A stretch of 64,000 nt of DNA, taken from assembly GCA_016184125.1 (NCBI GenBank), contig JACPDG010000042.1, positions 39,884 through 103,883 of the forward strand, given 5' to 3'. This stretch comes from Candidatus Rokuibacteriota bacterium (GTDB lineage Bacteria > Methylomirabilota > Methylomirabilia > Rokubacteriales > CSP1-6). The notes beneath the pieces were generated by a model. That model had not been told where the DNA came from, ran no database searches, and worked only from the letters and a program-made list of their open reading frames with translations. Shown here one piece after another: positions 52,451 to 64,000 of the stretch (the first letter of the stretch is position 1; every line of letters starts with the position of its first letter). A program made the translations under genes and the position numbers.

Positions 52451-52702
52451 CCGCCCCGGCGGCTCGGTTCCATCGCGCCATCGCCCATGCGAATGATCCG
52501 CCGGGCCGCGAATGGGAGCAACGGCAATGCCGCAGCCACGGCCTTCAACCCGCTCGATTGCACCGCAGAGCTCGTGCATTCGGCGACCTCCGGGACGGGG
52601 CCGTGTGGCAACTTCGCCCCACAGGCCGACCGCCGCCGGCACGGCTCCGGAGGTACGCGATCCGGTGAACGCTCCGCGGCGAGGACGAGCTCGTATGTCG
52701 TG

Positions 52703-52939
52703 TCAGGGGCGCGGGAGACGCCCGTCGCGACTCGCCTCTGCCCGACGTCGCGCATCGCCACGCTCCGGCACCCGTCCGCGATGGATCAGATCGCACATCA
52801 GTCGGTTCGCCTCGGCCCAGCCGAGGGGCGCGCCGAGCACCGGCGACACGTCGTCGGTTCGCCAGGGACATCGCGTCCCCGGAACGAGGACGATCTCGGT
52901 TCTCGGCATGACGCTCACGTCGATCTCCTTCAGGGTCAC
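52703..52939 (-). CDS. Small hypothetical protein after AOR
   Basis: This is a 78-residue frame whose ATG overlaps the AOR stop (ATGA), which suggests a co-translated partner. It begins MTLKEIDVSVMPRTEIVLVP and ends in an Arg-rich stretch that may be a truncated or frameshifted tail. I do not recognise a family. AOR genes often have a small sulfur-carrier protein next to them, but the terminal Gly-Gly expected for that is absent. Confidence 0.4.
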   Translation of the reverse strand: MTLKEIDVSVMPRTEIVLVPGTRCPWRTDDVSPVLGAPLGWAEANRLMCDLIHRGRVPERGDARRRAEASRDGRLPRP

Positions 52940-54825
52940 ACCCCGGCAGGCAGCGGTCTCCCGACGTCCCGCGCGATATCGCCGAGACCGAGCGCCGCGA
53001 GACGCGCCGCGCTCGGGCGCGCGCTCGCCGGGTCCCAGTCCATCGCGGCGCAGAAGTCGCGGACCTGTGAGTCGATGTCCACCGTCACGCCCCGCACGTT
53101 GCCTGCCGTCTGCGGCGGCACGCCGAGGACCCGCGCGGGAACCTCGAACTGGATCGGGTTCAGTCCTTCACGCAGGTTGAAGGCGTGACGGATCTGCGCG
53201 ATGCGCTCGCCGATGACGTAGCACTCGTCCGTATCGATCGGCCACCCGGTCACCGCGGTGAGGAATTCCGGAACGAAGTTCCAGTCGTACGACAGGTACG
53301 CGAACAGACACACACCGGCCGCGTTGACGACGTGGACCATCGCCATGCACCGGCGGTGCAGCTCGCCCTTGCCGGTCCACTGATAGCGCTCGTGTCCGGG
53401 CCAGCCTTCGAGGACCGGCGGCATGTCCTCGTGTCCCTGGGTGTGGCGCGCGGGGGTCGCGTCCAACTTGTACGTCGTCGCGAGGCCCGGCTGGAATTTC
53501 GGGTCGTGCATCGGCAGCTCGGCGCCGTGCACGTGGATCGCGAAGGCCTCGGCACCGCGGCCGATGCGCTCGGCGGCGAGCCGGACGCCGTCGGCGAGCA
53601 CGTCGCCGATCCCCTCGCGCCGCGCCATCTTCTCGAGGAGCGCCACGAGCGCCGCCGCGTTGCCCCAGCGGAGCGGGAGCCCGTCCGTGTCCGCGATCGT
53701 CAGGATGCCGTGCTCGAAGCACTCGACGGCGAACGCCGCCGTGCAGCCCGCGGCGATCGTGTCGAACCCGTACCGGTTGCAGAGCTCGTTGAGACGGATG
53801 ATCGCGGGGAAGTCGTCGGTGAGCGTCATCGTGCCCCAGGCCGCCGCCGTCTCGTACTCGACCTTGTGATGGCTCACGCCGTGGAAGGGCCCCGGCTCCT
53901 TCACGGACATGTGGCCGCCGCAGCTCATCGTGCAGCGCCAGCAGCCGTACTTGCGGTCCTGGTAGGCGATGAGCCGCTCGTCGCGGAACGTCTCGGCCGC
54001 GCGCGGGAAATCGACGGGACCGACGCCACCCCAGTTCTTGACCGGTGAGTCGCCGCTCATCGCCGAGGTGCCGGTGATGCCGATGGTGCCGTAGCGCCGG
54101 AACAGCTCGTACGCGCCACCGGAACGTTTCCGGTGCTCGCGCCGGAGCCTCGCGGCCCGCACGCCGTCGAAGAGCGGCACCCGCTGATCGCCCATGACCG
54201 CGATCGCCTTCAGGTTCTTCGACCCCATCACCGCGCCGACGCCCGAGCGTCCAGCGGCACGGCCCTTGTCGTTCATCACCGCGGCGATGAGGCTCCGCCG
54301 CTCACCCGCCTGCCCGATGCACGCGACGTCGACCCGGCGAGCGGCTCCACCGGGCCGCGCCCCGAGCGACGCCTCGAGCTCGTCCTCGGTCTGGTTGGAG
54401 TCCATCCCCCACAGCCACCGCGCGTCACGGAGGGCCGCCTCGCCGTTGTCGATGACGAGGTACGTCGGGTGCGGTGCGACCCCGCGGACGATGACGCCGT
54501 CGTAGCCCGCGAACTTCAGGTGCGGGCCGAAGGTGCCGCCGCAGTTCGCGTCGCCCCACGTGCCCGTGAGCGGCGACTTGCACACGACCGCGAAGCGATT
54601 GCCCTCGATGGCCGGCGTGCCGGTGAGCGGGCCCGTGAAGAACCCGAGCACCGCGTCCGGTCCGAGCGCGTCCGTGCGCGGCGTCATCCGGTCGTACAGC
54701 AGCCGTGCGCCGAGCCCGTAGCCGCCGAGGAACGCGCGGCCGAGCGACTCGTCGAGCACCTCGTCATGAAGACGCCCCGTGGAGAGATCGACGTTCAGGA
54801 TCCTGCCCATGAACCCTCTGGCCAT
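52936..54825 (-). CDS. Tungsten-dependent aldehyde:ferredoxin oxidoreductase family protein
   Basis: This is a 629-residue AOR-family enzyme that oxidises aldehydes to acids with a bis-pterin tungsten cofactor and one 4Fe-4S cluster. The N-terminus (MARGFMGRILNVDLSTGRL) and TGPLTGT...NRFAVVCKSPLTG are typical. The cluster ligands are CWRCTMSC (about residues 292-299) plus a distal Cys in AAGVCLFAYL. SGVGAVMGSKNLKAIAV binds the pterin. The ATG at 54825 has GGGAGGG upstream. The physiological aldehyde is unknown. No ferredoxin gene lies adjacent. Confidence 0.95.
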   Translation of the reverse strand: MARGFMGRILNVDLSTGRLHDEVLDESLGRAFLGGYGLGARLLYDRMTPRTDALGPDAVLGFFTGPLTGTPAIEGNRFAVVCKSPLTGTWGDANCGGTFGPHLKFAGYDGVIVRGVAPHPTYLVIDNGEAALRDARWLWGMDSNQTEDELEASLGARPGGAARRVDVACIGQAGERRSLIAAVMNDKGRAAGRSGVGAVMGSKNLKAIAVMGDQRVPLFDGVRAARLRREHRKRSGGAYELFRRYGTIGITGTSAMSGDSPVKNWGGVGPVDFPRAAETFRDERLIAYQDRKYGCWRCTMSCGGHMSVKEPGPFHGVSHHKVEYETAAAWGTMTLTDDFPAIIRLNELCNRYGFDTIAAGCTAAFAVECFEHGILTIADTDGLPLRWGNAAALVALLEKMARREGIGDVLADGVRLAAERIGRGAEAFAIHVHGAELPMHDPKFQPGLATTYKLDATPARHTQGHEDMPPVLEGWPGHERYQWTGKGELHRRCMAMVHVVNAAGVCLFAYLSYDWNFVPEFLTAVTGWPIDTDECYVIGERIAQIRHAFNLREGLNPIQFEVPARVLGVPPQTAGNVRGVTVDIDSQVRDFCAAMDWDPASARPSAARLAALGLGDIARDVGRPLPAGV

Positions 54826-54880
54826 GCGGTGCCCTCCCATTCGCATGCAATGTCCCCGGGGCGTCGTCGCGATGGTGGCG

Positions 54881-55255
54881 TCAGGTCACTTCGCCCGCCA
54901 CCGCGCCCCCGCGCTCCGCGCGCGTCTGGCAGGCCACACAGTATCGGGCCGTCGGGACCGCTCGCAGGCGCGTGAGGGGAATCGTCTGCCCACAGCCCTC
55001 GCACACGCCGTACGTGCCCGCCTCGAGCCGAGCCTGGGCCGCGTCGATCTCGTCGAGCTCGTGCTTCTCGCGACCCTCGAGCCGTGACAGCACGCCCTCG
55101 ACCAGATCGCGCGTCGCGTCCTCGGTCGGCGCGCCCGGCTGATGCGCTTCGAGCGTGGCCAGCTCGTCGTCCGTGACCTTCACGTCTCGCATCACGCGGC
55201 GCCGCGCCTGCGCCAGCAGGCGCCTCCACTCGTCGACGTGCTGCATCGGAGCCAT
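54881..55255 (-). CDS. DksA/TraR-type C4 zinc-finger protein
   Basis: This is a 124-residue protein with a coiled-coil N-terminal region (RRLLAQARRRVMRDVKV...GREKHELDEIDAAQARLEAGT) and a C-terminal C4 zinc finger, CEGCGQ and CVACQ. The family binds RNA polymerase in the secondary channel. The ATG at 55255 has GGAGG five nt upstream, which excludes the longer frame. It is monocistronic between AOR and the large kinase. It is shorter than E. coli DksA, nearer the YbiI/TraR-like members. Confidence 0.9.
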   Translation of the reverse strand: MAPMQHVDEWRRLLAQARRRVMRDVKVTDDELATLEAHQPGAPTEDATRDLVEGVLSRLEGREKHELDEIDAAQARLEAGTYGVCEGCGQTIPLTRLRAVPTARYCVACQTRAERGGAVAGEVT

Positions 55256-55418
55256 CTGTGCCTCCACGTGCCTCGGCGGAAGAGACGCTTGCATCGGAAA
55301 TGCCGGACCTTCGGCCCGGGAATTCAACGACTTTGCTCGATCACCCACCGTGCGGCCGCCTCACATGGGGCGGACGCTCCCCATCGTGCCTCCCGTCCAT
55401 CGCGGATGTCTTGGCCGG

Positions 55419-58052
55419 CTACCGCGGCGGCCCGCCACCGTTCGGCAGCGCGGGGAACGTCAGGGTGAACGTCGTTCCCCGGCCGACCTCCGACTCCACG
55501 TCGATCACGCCCCGGTGCTCGCGCACGATGCCGTAGCTCACGGCGAGCCCGAGGCCGGTCCCGTTCGCCTTCGTCGTGTAGAACGGCTCGAAGATCCTCG
55601 CGAGGTCCGCCGACGAGATCCCGCAGCCCGTGTCGCTCACGACGAGCCGCACGCGGTCGCGCTCACCCGGGACGCTGCGCAGCGAGATACGGAGCTCGCC
55701 GCCGCCGGCCATCGCCTCGCGGGCATTCGTGAGCAGGTTGAGCACCACCTGCTGGAGCGCGTTGCCGTCCCCCAGCAGCCGCGGCGTCTCCTGGAGCTCG
55801 GTCCGGATCGCGATGCCCTGCGACGCCACCTGGCGCTCGACCAACGCGATGGTGTCCTGCACGACGCGGCCGAGATCGACGGGCGCCATCTCCCCGCACG
55901 GCGAGCGCGAGAACGCCAGCAGCCGCTGGACGATGCGTGCCACGCGCTGCGCGTGCCGCTGGAGGACGCGCAGATCGTCGTGGAACGCCGCCGGCAGCTC
56001 CTGACCGCCAGCCTCGCCCAGCATCACCTCGATGCGAGAGAGGATGATCCCGATCGGGTTGTTGATCTCGTGCGCGGTGCCGGCGGCGAGCGTGCCGAGC
56101 GCCGCGAGCTTCTCGGCTTGACGGGCCGCGTGGGCCAGCGTGACGCGCTCCGTGATGTCCTCCACGAGCAGGACAGCGCCCGACGGCTCCGTCTCGCGTC
56201 CGAGACGGCTGCCCGTCACGTTGAGGACCACGCGCTGGCTCGCCGAGCGGCGCCGCTCGACCCCTTCGAGCCTGAGCTCGTCCGTCTGCCTGGCGAGGAG
56301 TCGGCCGATGCCATGGCAGAACGTCTGGTCCATCTCCGCGAAGATCTCCTCGCACGGGCGGCCCACGACGACGTCCGCGGACATCGCCCAGATGCGCTCC
56401 ATCGCGGCGTTCCACGCGACGATCCGGCGCCGGGCGTCGATGACGAACAGCCCCTCGCCGAGGCTCTCGATGACGTTCCGGATGAACGCCTCCCGTGCCT
56501 GCGCCTCGCGCGACAGCCGTGAGATCTCCTCGACGCGCTCGGCGAGCGCGCGTTCCGCCCACTTGCGATCCGTGATGTCCCGGATCACGCCGACGGTGCC
56601 GGTGACGGTGCCGGCATCGTTGCGGAGGAGCGAGAGCGATACGCTCACGTCGAGCTGCCGGCCGTCCGCACAGCGGATGACCGTCTCGACGTCGCGGATG
56701 TGCCCCGCCTCGGCGAGCTCGACGACGAGACCGCGGACTTCCCCGGCGCTCAGCCGGGCATAGCTCGCGAGCGGGCGACCGACCAGGTCCTGCGCCTGAT
56801 AGCCGAGCATCTCGCCCGTCCGCGGGCTCGCGAACGTCACCATGCCTCGCACGTCGGTCGTCACGATGGCGTCGGCCGAGTTGGACGTGATGGATCGCAG
56901 GAAGTCGAGCGTCTCGGTGGCCGCCTGGTAGAGCCGCGCGTTCTCGAGCGCGAGCGCGGCCTGGTCCGCGAACGCGCCGAGCAGCCGGACCTCGTCATCG
57001 GAGAAGTCGTGGGGGACGCCATGGCCGACGCCGAGGACCCCGATCGTGCGTCCGTGCGCGATGAGCGGCGTGACGAGGCACGCACGGATCCCGACGCCGG
57101 TGAAACGCTCGCGCATGTCCTTGTCCCGGTTCCCGTCGCAGGCCTGCAGGTCGCGGCACCACACGGCCCGGCCCTCGACGACCGCGCGGCCCGCCAGACC
57201 CGTGCGCGCCGTCTGCACATCGCGCTCGGGGAGGAAGGCGTGCGTCTCGCCGGCCGCGGCGACGGACACGAGCGAGCCGTCCGGGCGCATGAGCCGGAGC
57301 ACCACGTAGCGGACGCCGAAGAGTGGCAGGACGGTGTCGACGGTCCGCTGGCCGACCGTCGCGACGTCGAGCGTCTCGGTCAGCGCATGCGCCGCGCGCG
57401 CGAGGCCCTCCGCGGCCCGCCGCCGAGCCTCGCTCTCCTCGAAGATGCGCGCGTTCTGGATCGCGATCGCGGCGTGCGCGCCGAAGGCCGTGAGCAGCTC
57501 GACCTCGTCCGCGGTGAACCGGTGCCGGCGGCGGACGAGCACGCTGAGCACGCCGACGAGGCGATCGCCGGTCACGAGCGGCAGACCGACGAACGCGGCG
57601 ATCCCTTCGCGCCGCATCCAGTCCCGGTTCACCGTGCGATCGTCAGCCAGCACGTCGTCGAGGAAGAGCGCCTCGCGGTTCCGTGCGACGTACCCCGTGA
57701 GGCCTTCGCCGAGCGCGAGCACGGTCTGGTGACCGCCTCCGTGCGGCTCGCGGTTGTCGGCCTCGGCCTTGAGCACGAGGCGGCCGTGTTCGAGGACCCA
57801 GGTGCGCGCGGTCGAGCCGGGCACGAGGTCGACGGCTGCGAGCACGACCGCTCCGAGGACCTCGCCCATCGCCAGGGAGCGACTGACCGCCTGCGAGAGG
57901 CGAACGAGGCGCCGGAAGCGGTCCTCCGCGACGCTCAGGACACCACCACGGGACGGAGGATCGCGTCCATCTGCCGGGTCGACCAGCTCATCCAGTCCGG
58001 TCCTCCATGCTCGGTGTGCGGAGCAGTTGCCCGTGTGCAACACGGCTGCCAC
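55419..58052 (-). CDS. Soluble GAF-GAF-PAS-PAS sensor histidine kinase
   Basis: This large cytoplasmic kinase has no transmembrane helix. Two GAF domains (about residues 60-200 and 225-370) are followed by two PAS domains (about 380-500 and 525-640). The HisKA box is GTAHEINNPIG, and the HATPase domain has LNLLTNAREAM, DTGCGISSADL, GTGLGLAVSYG. The start is unclear. I list the GTG at 58052, but a CTG at 57995 with a GGAGG site is possible, and a short ATG-initiated frame (MSWSTRQMDAILRPVVVS) overlaps there and ends just before the conserved region. It is divergent from the NxrA-like operon. No regulator lies adjacent. Confidence 0.88.
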   Translation of the reverse strand: MAAVLHTGNCSAHRAWRTGLDELVDPADGRDPPSRGGVLSVAEDRFRRLVRLSQAVSRSLAMGEVLGAVVLAAVDLVPGSTARTWVLEHGRLVLKAEADNREPHGGGHQTVLALGEGLTGYVARNREALFLDDVLADDRTVNRDWMRREGIAAFVGLPLVTGDRLVGVLSVLVRRRHRFTADEVELLTAFGAHAAIAIQNARIFEESEARRRAAEGLARAAHALTETLDVATVGQRTVDTVLPLFGVRYVVLRLMRPDGSLVSVAAAGETHAFLPERDVQTARTGLAGRAVVEGRAVWCRDLQACDGNRDKDMRERFTGVGIRACLVTPLIAHGRTIGVLGVGHGVPHDFSDDEVRLLGAFADQAALALENARLYQAATETLDFLRSITSNSADAIVTTDVRGMVTFASPRTGEMLGYQAQDLVGRPLASYARLSAGEVRGLVVELAEAGHIRDVETVIRCADGRQLDVSVSLSLLRNDAGTVTGTVGVIRDITDRKWAERALAERVEEISRLSREAQAREAFIRNVIESLGEGLFVIDARRRIVAWNAAMERIWAMSADVVVGRPCEEIFAEMDQTFCHGIGRLLARQTDELRLEGVERRRSASQRVVLNVTGSRLGRETEPSGAVLLVEDITERVTLAHAARQAEKLAALGTLAAGTAHEINNPIGIILSRIEVMLGEAGGQELPAAFHDDLRVLQRHAQRVARIVQRLLAFSRSPCGEMAPVDLGRVVQDTIALVERQVASQGIAIRTELQETPRLLGDGNALQQVVLNLLTNAREAMAGGGELRISLRSVPGERDRVRLVVSDTGCGISSADLARIFEPFYTTKANGTGLGLAVSYGIVREHRGVIDVESEVGRGTTFTLTFPALPNGGGPPR

Positions 58053-58109
58053 ACCTTCGGACCGGCATCCACAGGCTGCGCCTCGGGGTGACCGCAGGTC
58101 ATGACCACT

Positions 58110-58335
58110 GTGCACGAATCGGCTGGTCGGGGAGCGCCACGGCTTTGGCGGGTGCGTCCGCGCTCCACGGGTGCGTCTGCGCATCCCCACGGGTGCGTCC
58201 GCGCACCTCCACGGGTGCGTCCGCGCACCTCCACGGGTGCGTCCGCGCTCCACGGGTGCGTCCGCGCACCCCCCGGGGGCGCTCCGAGCGCCGAGGGGAA
58301 TTGCGGGGCCATTTCGGCGCCCCCGTGAACTCGGT
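58110..58335 (-). repeat. Family A repeat with six hairpin units and a family B-like end
   Basis: The inner end (GGGGAGCGCCACGGCTTTG) is followed by about six diverged units of the GGGTGCGTCCGCGCACC type. GGGCGCTCCGAGCGCC and a GGGGCCATTTCGGCGCCCCC core resembling family B then follow. It shows that the two families share parts. It lies upstream of the large kinase and the NxrA-like operon. Confidence 0.88.
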
Positions 58336-58502
58336 CCGATACTGATGCGCGTCATACCGCGCGGCGGCTTCGTGCGGCAAGCTCAAGCTGTGCAGGCCAA
58401 GGTGACGGCGCAGACGGGCAGACGAGCCACACATGGGGAGCCGATGCCCCGTACGGCCAGGGTTGCGCCGAGTCGAAGCGCACGAAATCCCTGATGCGAG
58501 TT

Positions 58503-58517
58503 CGGCACATCATTTGC
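58503..58517 (+). promoter_or_regulatory. Sigma-54 promoter of the NxrA-like operon
   Basis: CGGCACATCATTTGC fits -24/-12 with GG and GC 10 nt apart. Transcription would begin near 58529, leaving a leader of about 227 nt that consists mostly of family B repeats. A GCTTCGTGCGGCA 13-mer about 136 nt upstream also occurs before the 33553 promoter. Confidence 0.75.
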
Positions 58518-58535
58518 CCTACGCGCTAGGGCCCG

Positions 58536-58736
58536 CCCGGGGCCATCTCGGGGCCCCTCGCCGAGCGCACCGTCGAGCACCGGCCCGGGTCTCCCGGGCC
58601 GGTTGCGAGCGTTGGGGGGTTTGGGGGGCCATCTCGGGGCCCCTCGCCGAGCGCACCGCCGAGCACCGGCCCGGGTCCCCCGGGCCGGTTGCGAGCGTTG
58701 GGGGGGTTTGGGGGGCCATCTCGGGGCCCCCCATGA
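58536..58736. repeat. Family B repeats in the leader of the NxrA-like gene
   Basis: Two nearly identical units of about 90 bp occur, each with CCGGCCCGGGTCTCCCGGGCCGG-type dyads (arms CCGGCCCGGG), a GGTTTGGGGGGCC run and the CCATCTCGGGGCCCC core. A third core lies at the left edge. The last unit ends 5 nt before the GGAGGAA ribosome binding site at 58741. Confidence 0.9.
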
Positions 58737-58755
58737 AGAAGGAGGAACAAGCCAC

Positions 58756-62220
<3,465 letters not shown>

Positions 62221-62232
62221 GAGGACCGAGAC

Positions 62233-63360
62233 GTGGCCAAGGTCTACAACTGGCAACTCGGGCGCGAGATGGACTACCCGTACGAGTCCCGGCGTCCGGA
62301 GCGGCAGTTCGCGATGATCTTCGACACCAACAAGTGCATCGCCTGCCAGACGTGCACGGTCGCGTGCAAGACCACGTGGACGCCCGGCCGCGGGCAGGAA
62401 TACATGTTCTGGAACAACGTCGAGACGAAGCCGTACGGGTACTACCCGCTCGGCTGGGACGTGAACATCCTCGAGAGGCTCGGCGTGCAGGACATGGACG
62501 GGCCCGTGTACAGGGGCAAGACGCTCTTCGACGCGGCGCCCGCCGGCGAGGTCATTCTCGGGTACCTGCCGGAAGACATCGACTACGCGCACCCGAACAT
62601 CGGCGAGGACGACTCGGTCGGCGTGATGCCCCAGGGCGCGCACCTGACGACCCCGCACATGCAGTGGATGTTCTACCTGCCGCGCATCTGCAATCACTGC
62701 ACGTACCCCGCGTGCCTGTCCGCGTGCCCGCGCCAGTCGATCTACAAGCGGAAGGAGGACGGCATCGTCCTTCTCGACCAGAGCCGGTGCCGCGGCTACC
62801 GCGAGTGCGTCAGGGCGTGTCCGTACAAGAAGGTCTACTTCAACGCGCAGACGCGCGTGAGCGAGAAGTGCATCGGCTGCTACCCCGCCGTCGAGGGCGG
62901 CCGGCAGACGCAGTGCACGACGACGTGCATCGGCAAGATCCGCCTCCAGGGCTTCATGAACGCGCCGGACAAGGTGAACGAGGACAATCCGCTCGACTAC
63001 CTCGTCCTCGTCAAGAAGCTCGCGCTGCCGCTCTACCCGCAGTTCGGGCTGGAGCCGAACACGTACTACATCCCGCCGATCCACGTGCCGCCCGCGTATC
63101 TCAGACAGATGTTCGGCTGGGGCGTCGAGCAGGCGACCGCGCTCTATCGCAAGGCGCACGAGGACCGGAAGCTGCTCGGCGCGCTCACGCTGTTCGGCGC
63201 GACGCCCGAGATCTCGCACTCCTTCCGTGTCGACGGCGACTGGGTGTACGGCTACGACGGCAAGCAAGCGGAGATCGCGCGCGTGCCGATCAAGGAGCCC
63301 GTGGTCATCCGCGACGTCTACGACATCAAGCACAAGGCCTACCGCACGAACATCACGTAG
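62233..63360 (+). CDS. nxrB: NxrB/NarH-like iron-sulfur beta subunit
   Basis: This 375-residue subunit carries four clusters: [37 protein letters not shown], and CIGCYP...CTTTC. In the third set a Tyr takes the place of one Cys (NarH has Trp there), so a 3Fe-4S cluster is expected. There is no signal peptide, as usual for beta subunits co-exported with a Tat-bearing alpha. It starts at GTG 12 nt after the alpha stop. Electrons pass from the Mo site through these clusters to the haem b of the gamma subunit. Confidence 0.92.
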   Translation: MAKVYNWQLGREMDYPYESRRPERQFAMIFDTNKCIACQTCTVACKTTWTPGRGQEYMFWNNVETKPYGYYPLGWDVNILERLGVQDMDGPVYRGKTLFDAAPAGEVILGYLPEDIDYAHPNIGEDDSVGVMPQGAHLTTPHMQWMFYLPRICNHCTYPACLSACPRQSIYKRKEDGIVLLDQSRCRGYRECVRACPYKKVYFNAQTRVSEKCIGCYPAVEGGRQTQCTTTCIGKIRLQGFMNAPDKVNEDNPLDYLVLVKKLALPLYPQFGLEPNTYYIPPIHVPPAYLRQMFGWGVEQATALYRKAHEDRKLLGALTLFGATPEISHSFRVDGDWVYGYDGKQAEIARVPIKEPVVIRDVYDIKHKAYRTNIT

Positions 63361-63375
63361 CGGGGTGAGGAACCG

Positions 63376-64000
63376 ATGGGCGAGAACTCCCGGAACCCGA
63401 TGACGATGGTCCCCACCGTGACGCCGGCCTGGCGGAGCCCCGGAAAGGCGCTCGCCACGGCGCTCGCCGCGATCGTGCTCCTGACCGCGCCGGCGACGGC
63501 CCAGACGAAGCCGGCCGACACGAAGGCTGCGGCGGCCAGGTCCGGCGCGGCGGCCGGAGAGACGAAGCCGGCGCCGAGGAAGCCGTCGGCGAAGGCGGCG
63601 CAGCCGCCTCCCGCCACGACCCTCACGGCGGTGCGCGTCGCTGGCAGCGGCCCGATCAACGACGCCTTCGGCACGCACTGGGCGCGGGCGCGACCCGTGA
63701 AGGTCGCGATGATCCCGCAGACCGTGACGCTCCCGCACAACCCGCGGCCCGCGGTCACCGAGCTCGCCGTGCGGGCCGTGCACAACGGCGGCTGGATCGC
63801 GTTCCTGATCGAGTGGAAGGACGAGTCGCTCTCGAACAAGATCATCCTCGACAACTTCGGCGACCAGGTCGCCGTGCAGCTGCCGATCGACACGAAGGCG
63901 GCGCCGCCGTCACCGATGATGGGCAACGCCGGCGGCCGCGTGAACATCATGCAGTGGCGCGCGGCCTTCCAGCGCGATCTCGACCACGGGCCGCCGACGG
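63376..64000 (+). CDS. Type II DMSO reductase gamma subunit, haem b-binding, partial
   Basis: The first 208 residues are seen; the rest is beyond the right edge. There is a Sec signal at about residues 23-43 (ALATALAAIVLLTAPATA). A Lys/Ala/Pro-rich linker to about 80 precedes the start of an EbdC/NxrC/DdhC-type beta-sandwich domain. That domain shows AVRAVHNGGWIAFLIEWKDESLSNK and DQVAVQLPI, with MMGNAGG further on. In this family a single haem b is bound by Met and Lys later in the domain. The gene completes the alpha-beta-gamma arrangement. Its ATG lies 15 nt after the beta stop. Confidence 0.85.
   Translation, partial: MGENSRNPMTMVPTVTPAWRSPGKALATALAAIVLLTAPATAQTKPADTKAAAARSGAAAGETKPAPRKPSAKAAQPPPATTLTAVRVAGSGPINDAFGTHWARARPVKVAMIPQTVTLPHNPRPAVTELAVRAVHNGGWIAFLIEWKDESLSNKIILDNFGDQVAVQLPIDTKAAPPSPMMGNAGGRVNIMQWRAAFQRDLDHGPPT

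Overview
The window is strongly GC-rich and uses many GTG starts and 1-4 nt ATGA/GTGA gene overlaps. It comes from a diderm bacterium with an unusually large c-type cytochrome complement. The mix of periplasmic NxrA-like molybdoenzyme, TctABC transporter, CaiB-type CoA transferase, tungsten AOR and dispersed GC-rich hairpin repeats fits an uncultivated soil or subsurface lineage such as Rokubacteria/Methylomirabilota. That placement is an inference from gene content, not a phylogenetic result.

Region 1 (1-10,800, almost all minus strand) is an inner-membrane and periplasmic electron-transfer block. A sigma-54-type promoter (about 10,790) precedes two triheme c7 cytochromes, a diheme cytochrome, a 13-heme anchored cytochrome with its cytochrome b, a 9-heme anchored cytochrome with its cytochrome b, a haem-c-bearing sensor kinase and its NarL-type regulator. 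A further NapC/NirT-like 9-heme protein and a second multihaem protein run off the left edge. The 13-heme/b and 9-heme/b pairs look like split versions of CbcL/CbcBA-type quinol dehydrogenases.

Region 2 (10,900-30,000) contains a tetra-domain cytochrome, a sensor kinase/NtrC pair and then, behind a sigma-54 promoter with palindromic upstream sites, what I consider the key system of the window: a complete extracellular electron conduit. Its order is NHL propeller, a hexaheme cytochrome closely matching the Geobacter OmcS nanowire protein, a terminator, a propeller lipoprotein, a 759-residue outer-membrane barrel, two LpoB/CsgG-like lipoproteins, a SurA-like isomerase, a 26-heme lipoprotein, a 16-heme cytochrome and a second NHL propeller. 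With region 1 this gives a plausible route from quinol through c7 carriers and the barrel to a cytochrome filament.

Region 3 (30,000-43,000) has a redox protein of the CYCxC type with an in-frame TGA at a likely conserved Cys position (possible selenocysteine), a NapH/NosR-like membrane ferredoxin, decayed DtxR-FeoA and FeoB genes, an NrfD/FeS/octaheme/diheme quinone-reductase-like operon, and a di-haem sensor kinase/NtrC pair.

Region 4 (43,000-58,100) is metabolic and accessory: IclR regulator, TctABC transporter, CoA transferase, stress protein, GH57 and GT4 carbohydrate enzymes, AOR, DksA-like protein and a large GAF/PAS kinase. Region 5 (58,500-64,000) has a sigma-54 promoter, repeats in the leader, and an NxrA-NxrB-gamma type II molybdoenzyme operon cut by the right edge.

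Two families of dispersed hairpin-rich repeats lie between genes and in several places appear to form gene starts or ends. At least five decayed or internally deleted genes (haem-biosynthesis, iron-uptake, glycosyltransferase-like, stress protein, cytochrome) show active loss in this segment.
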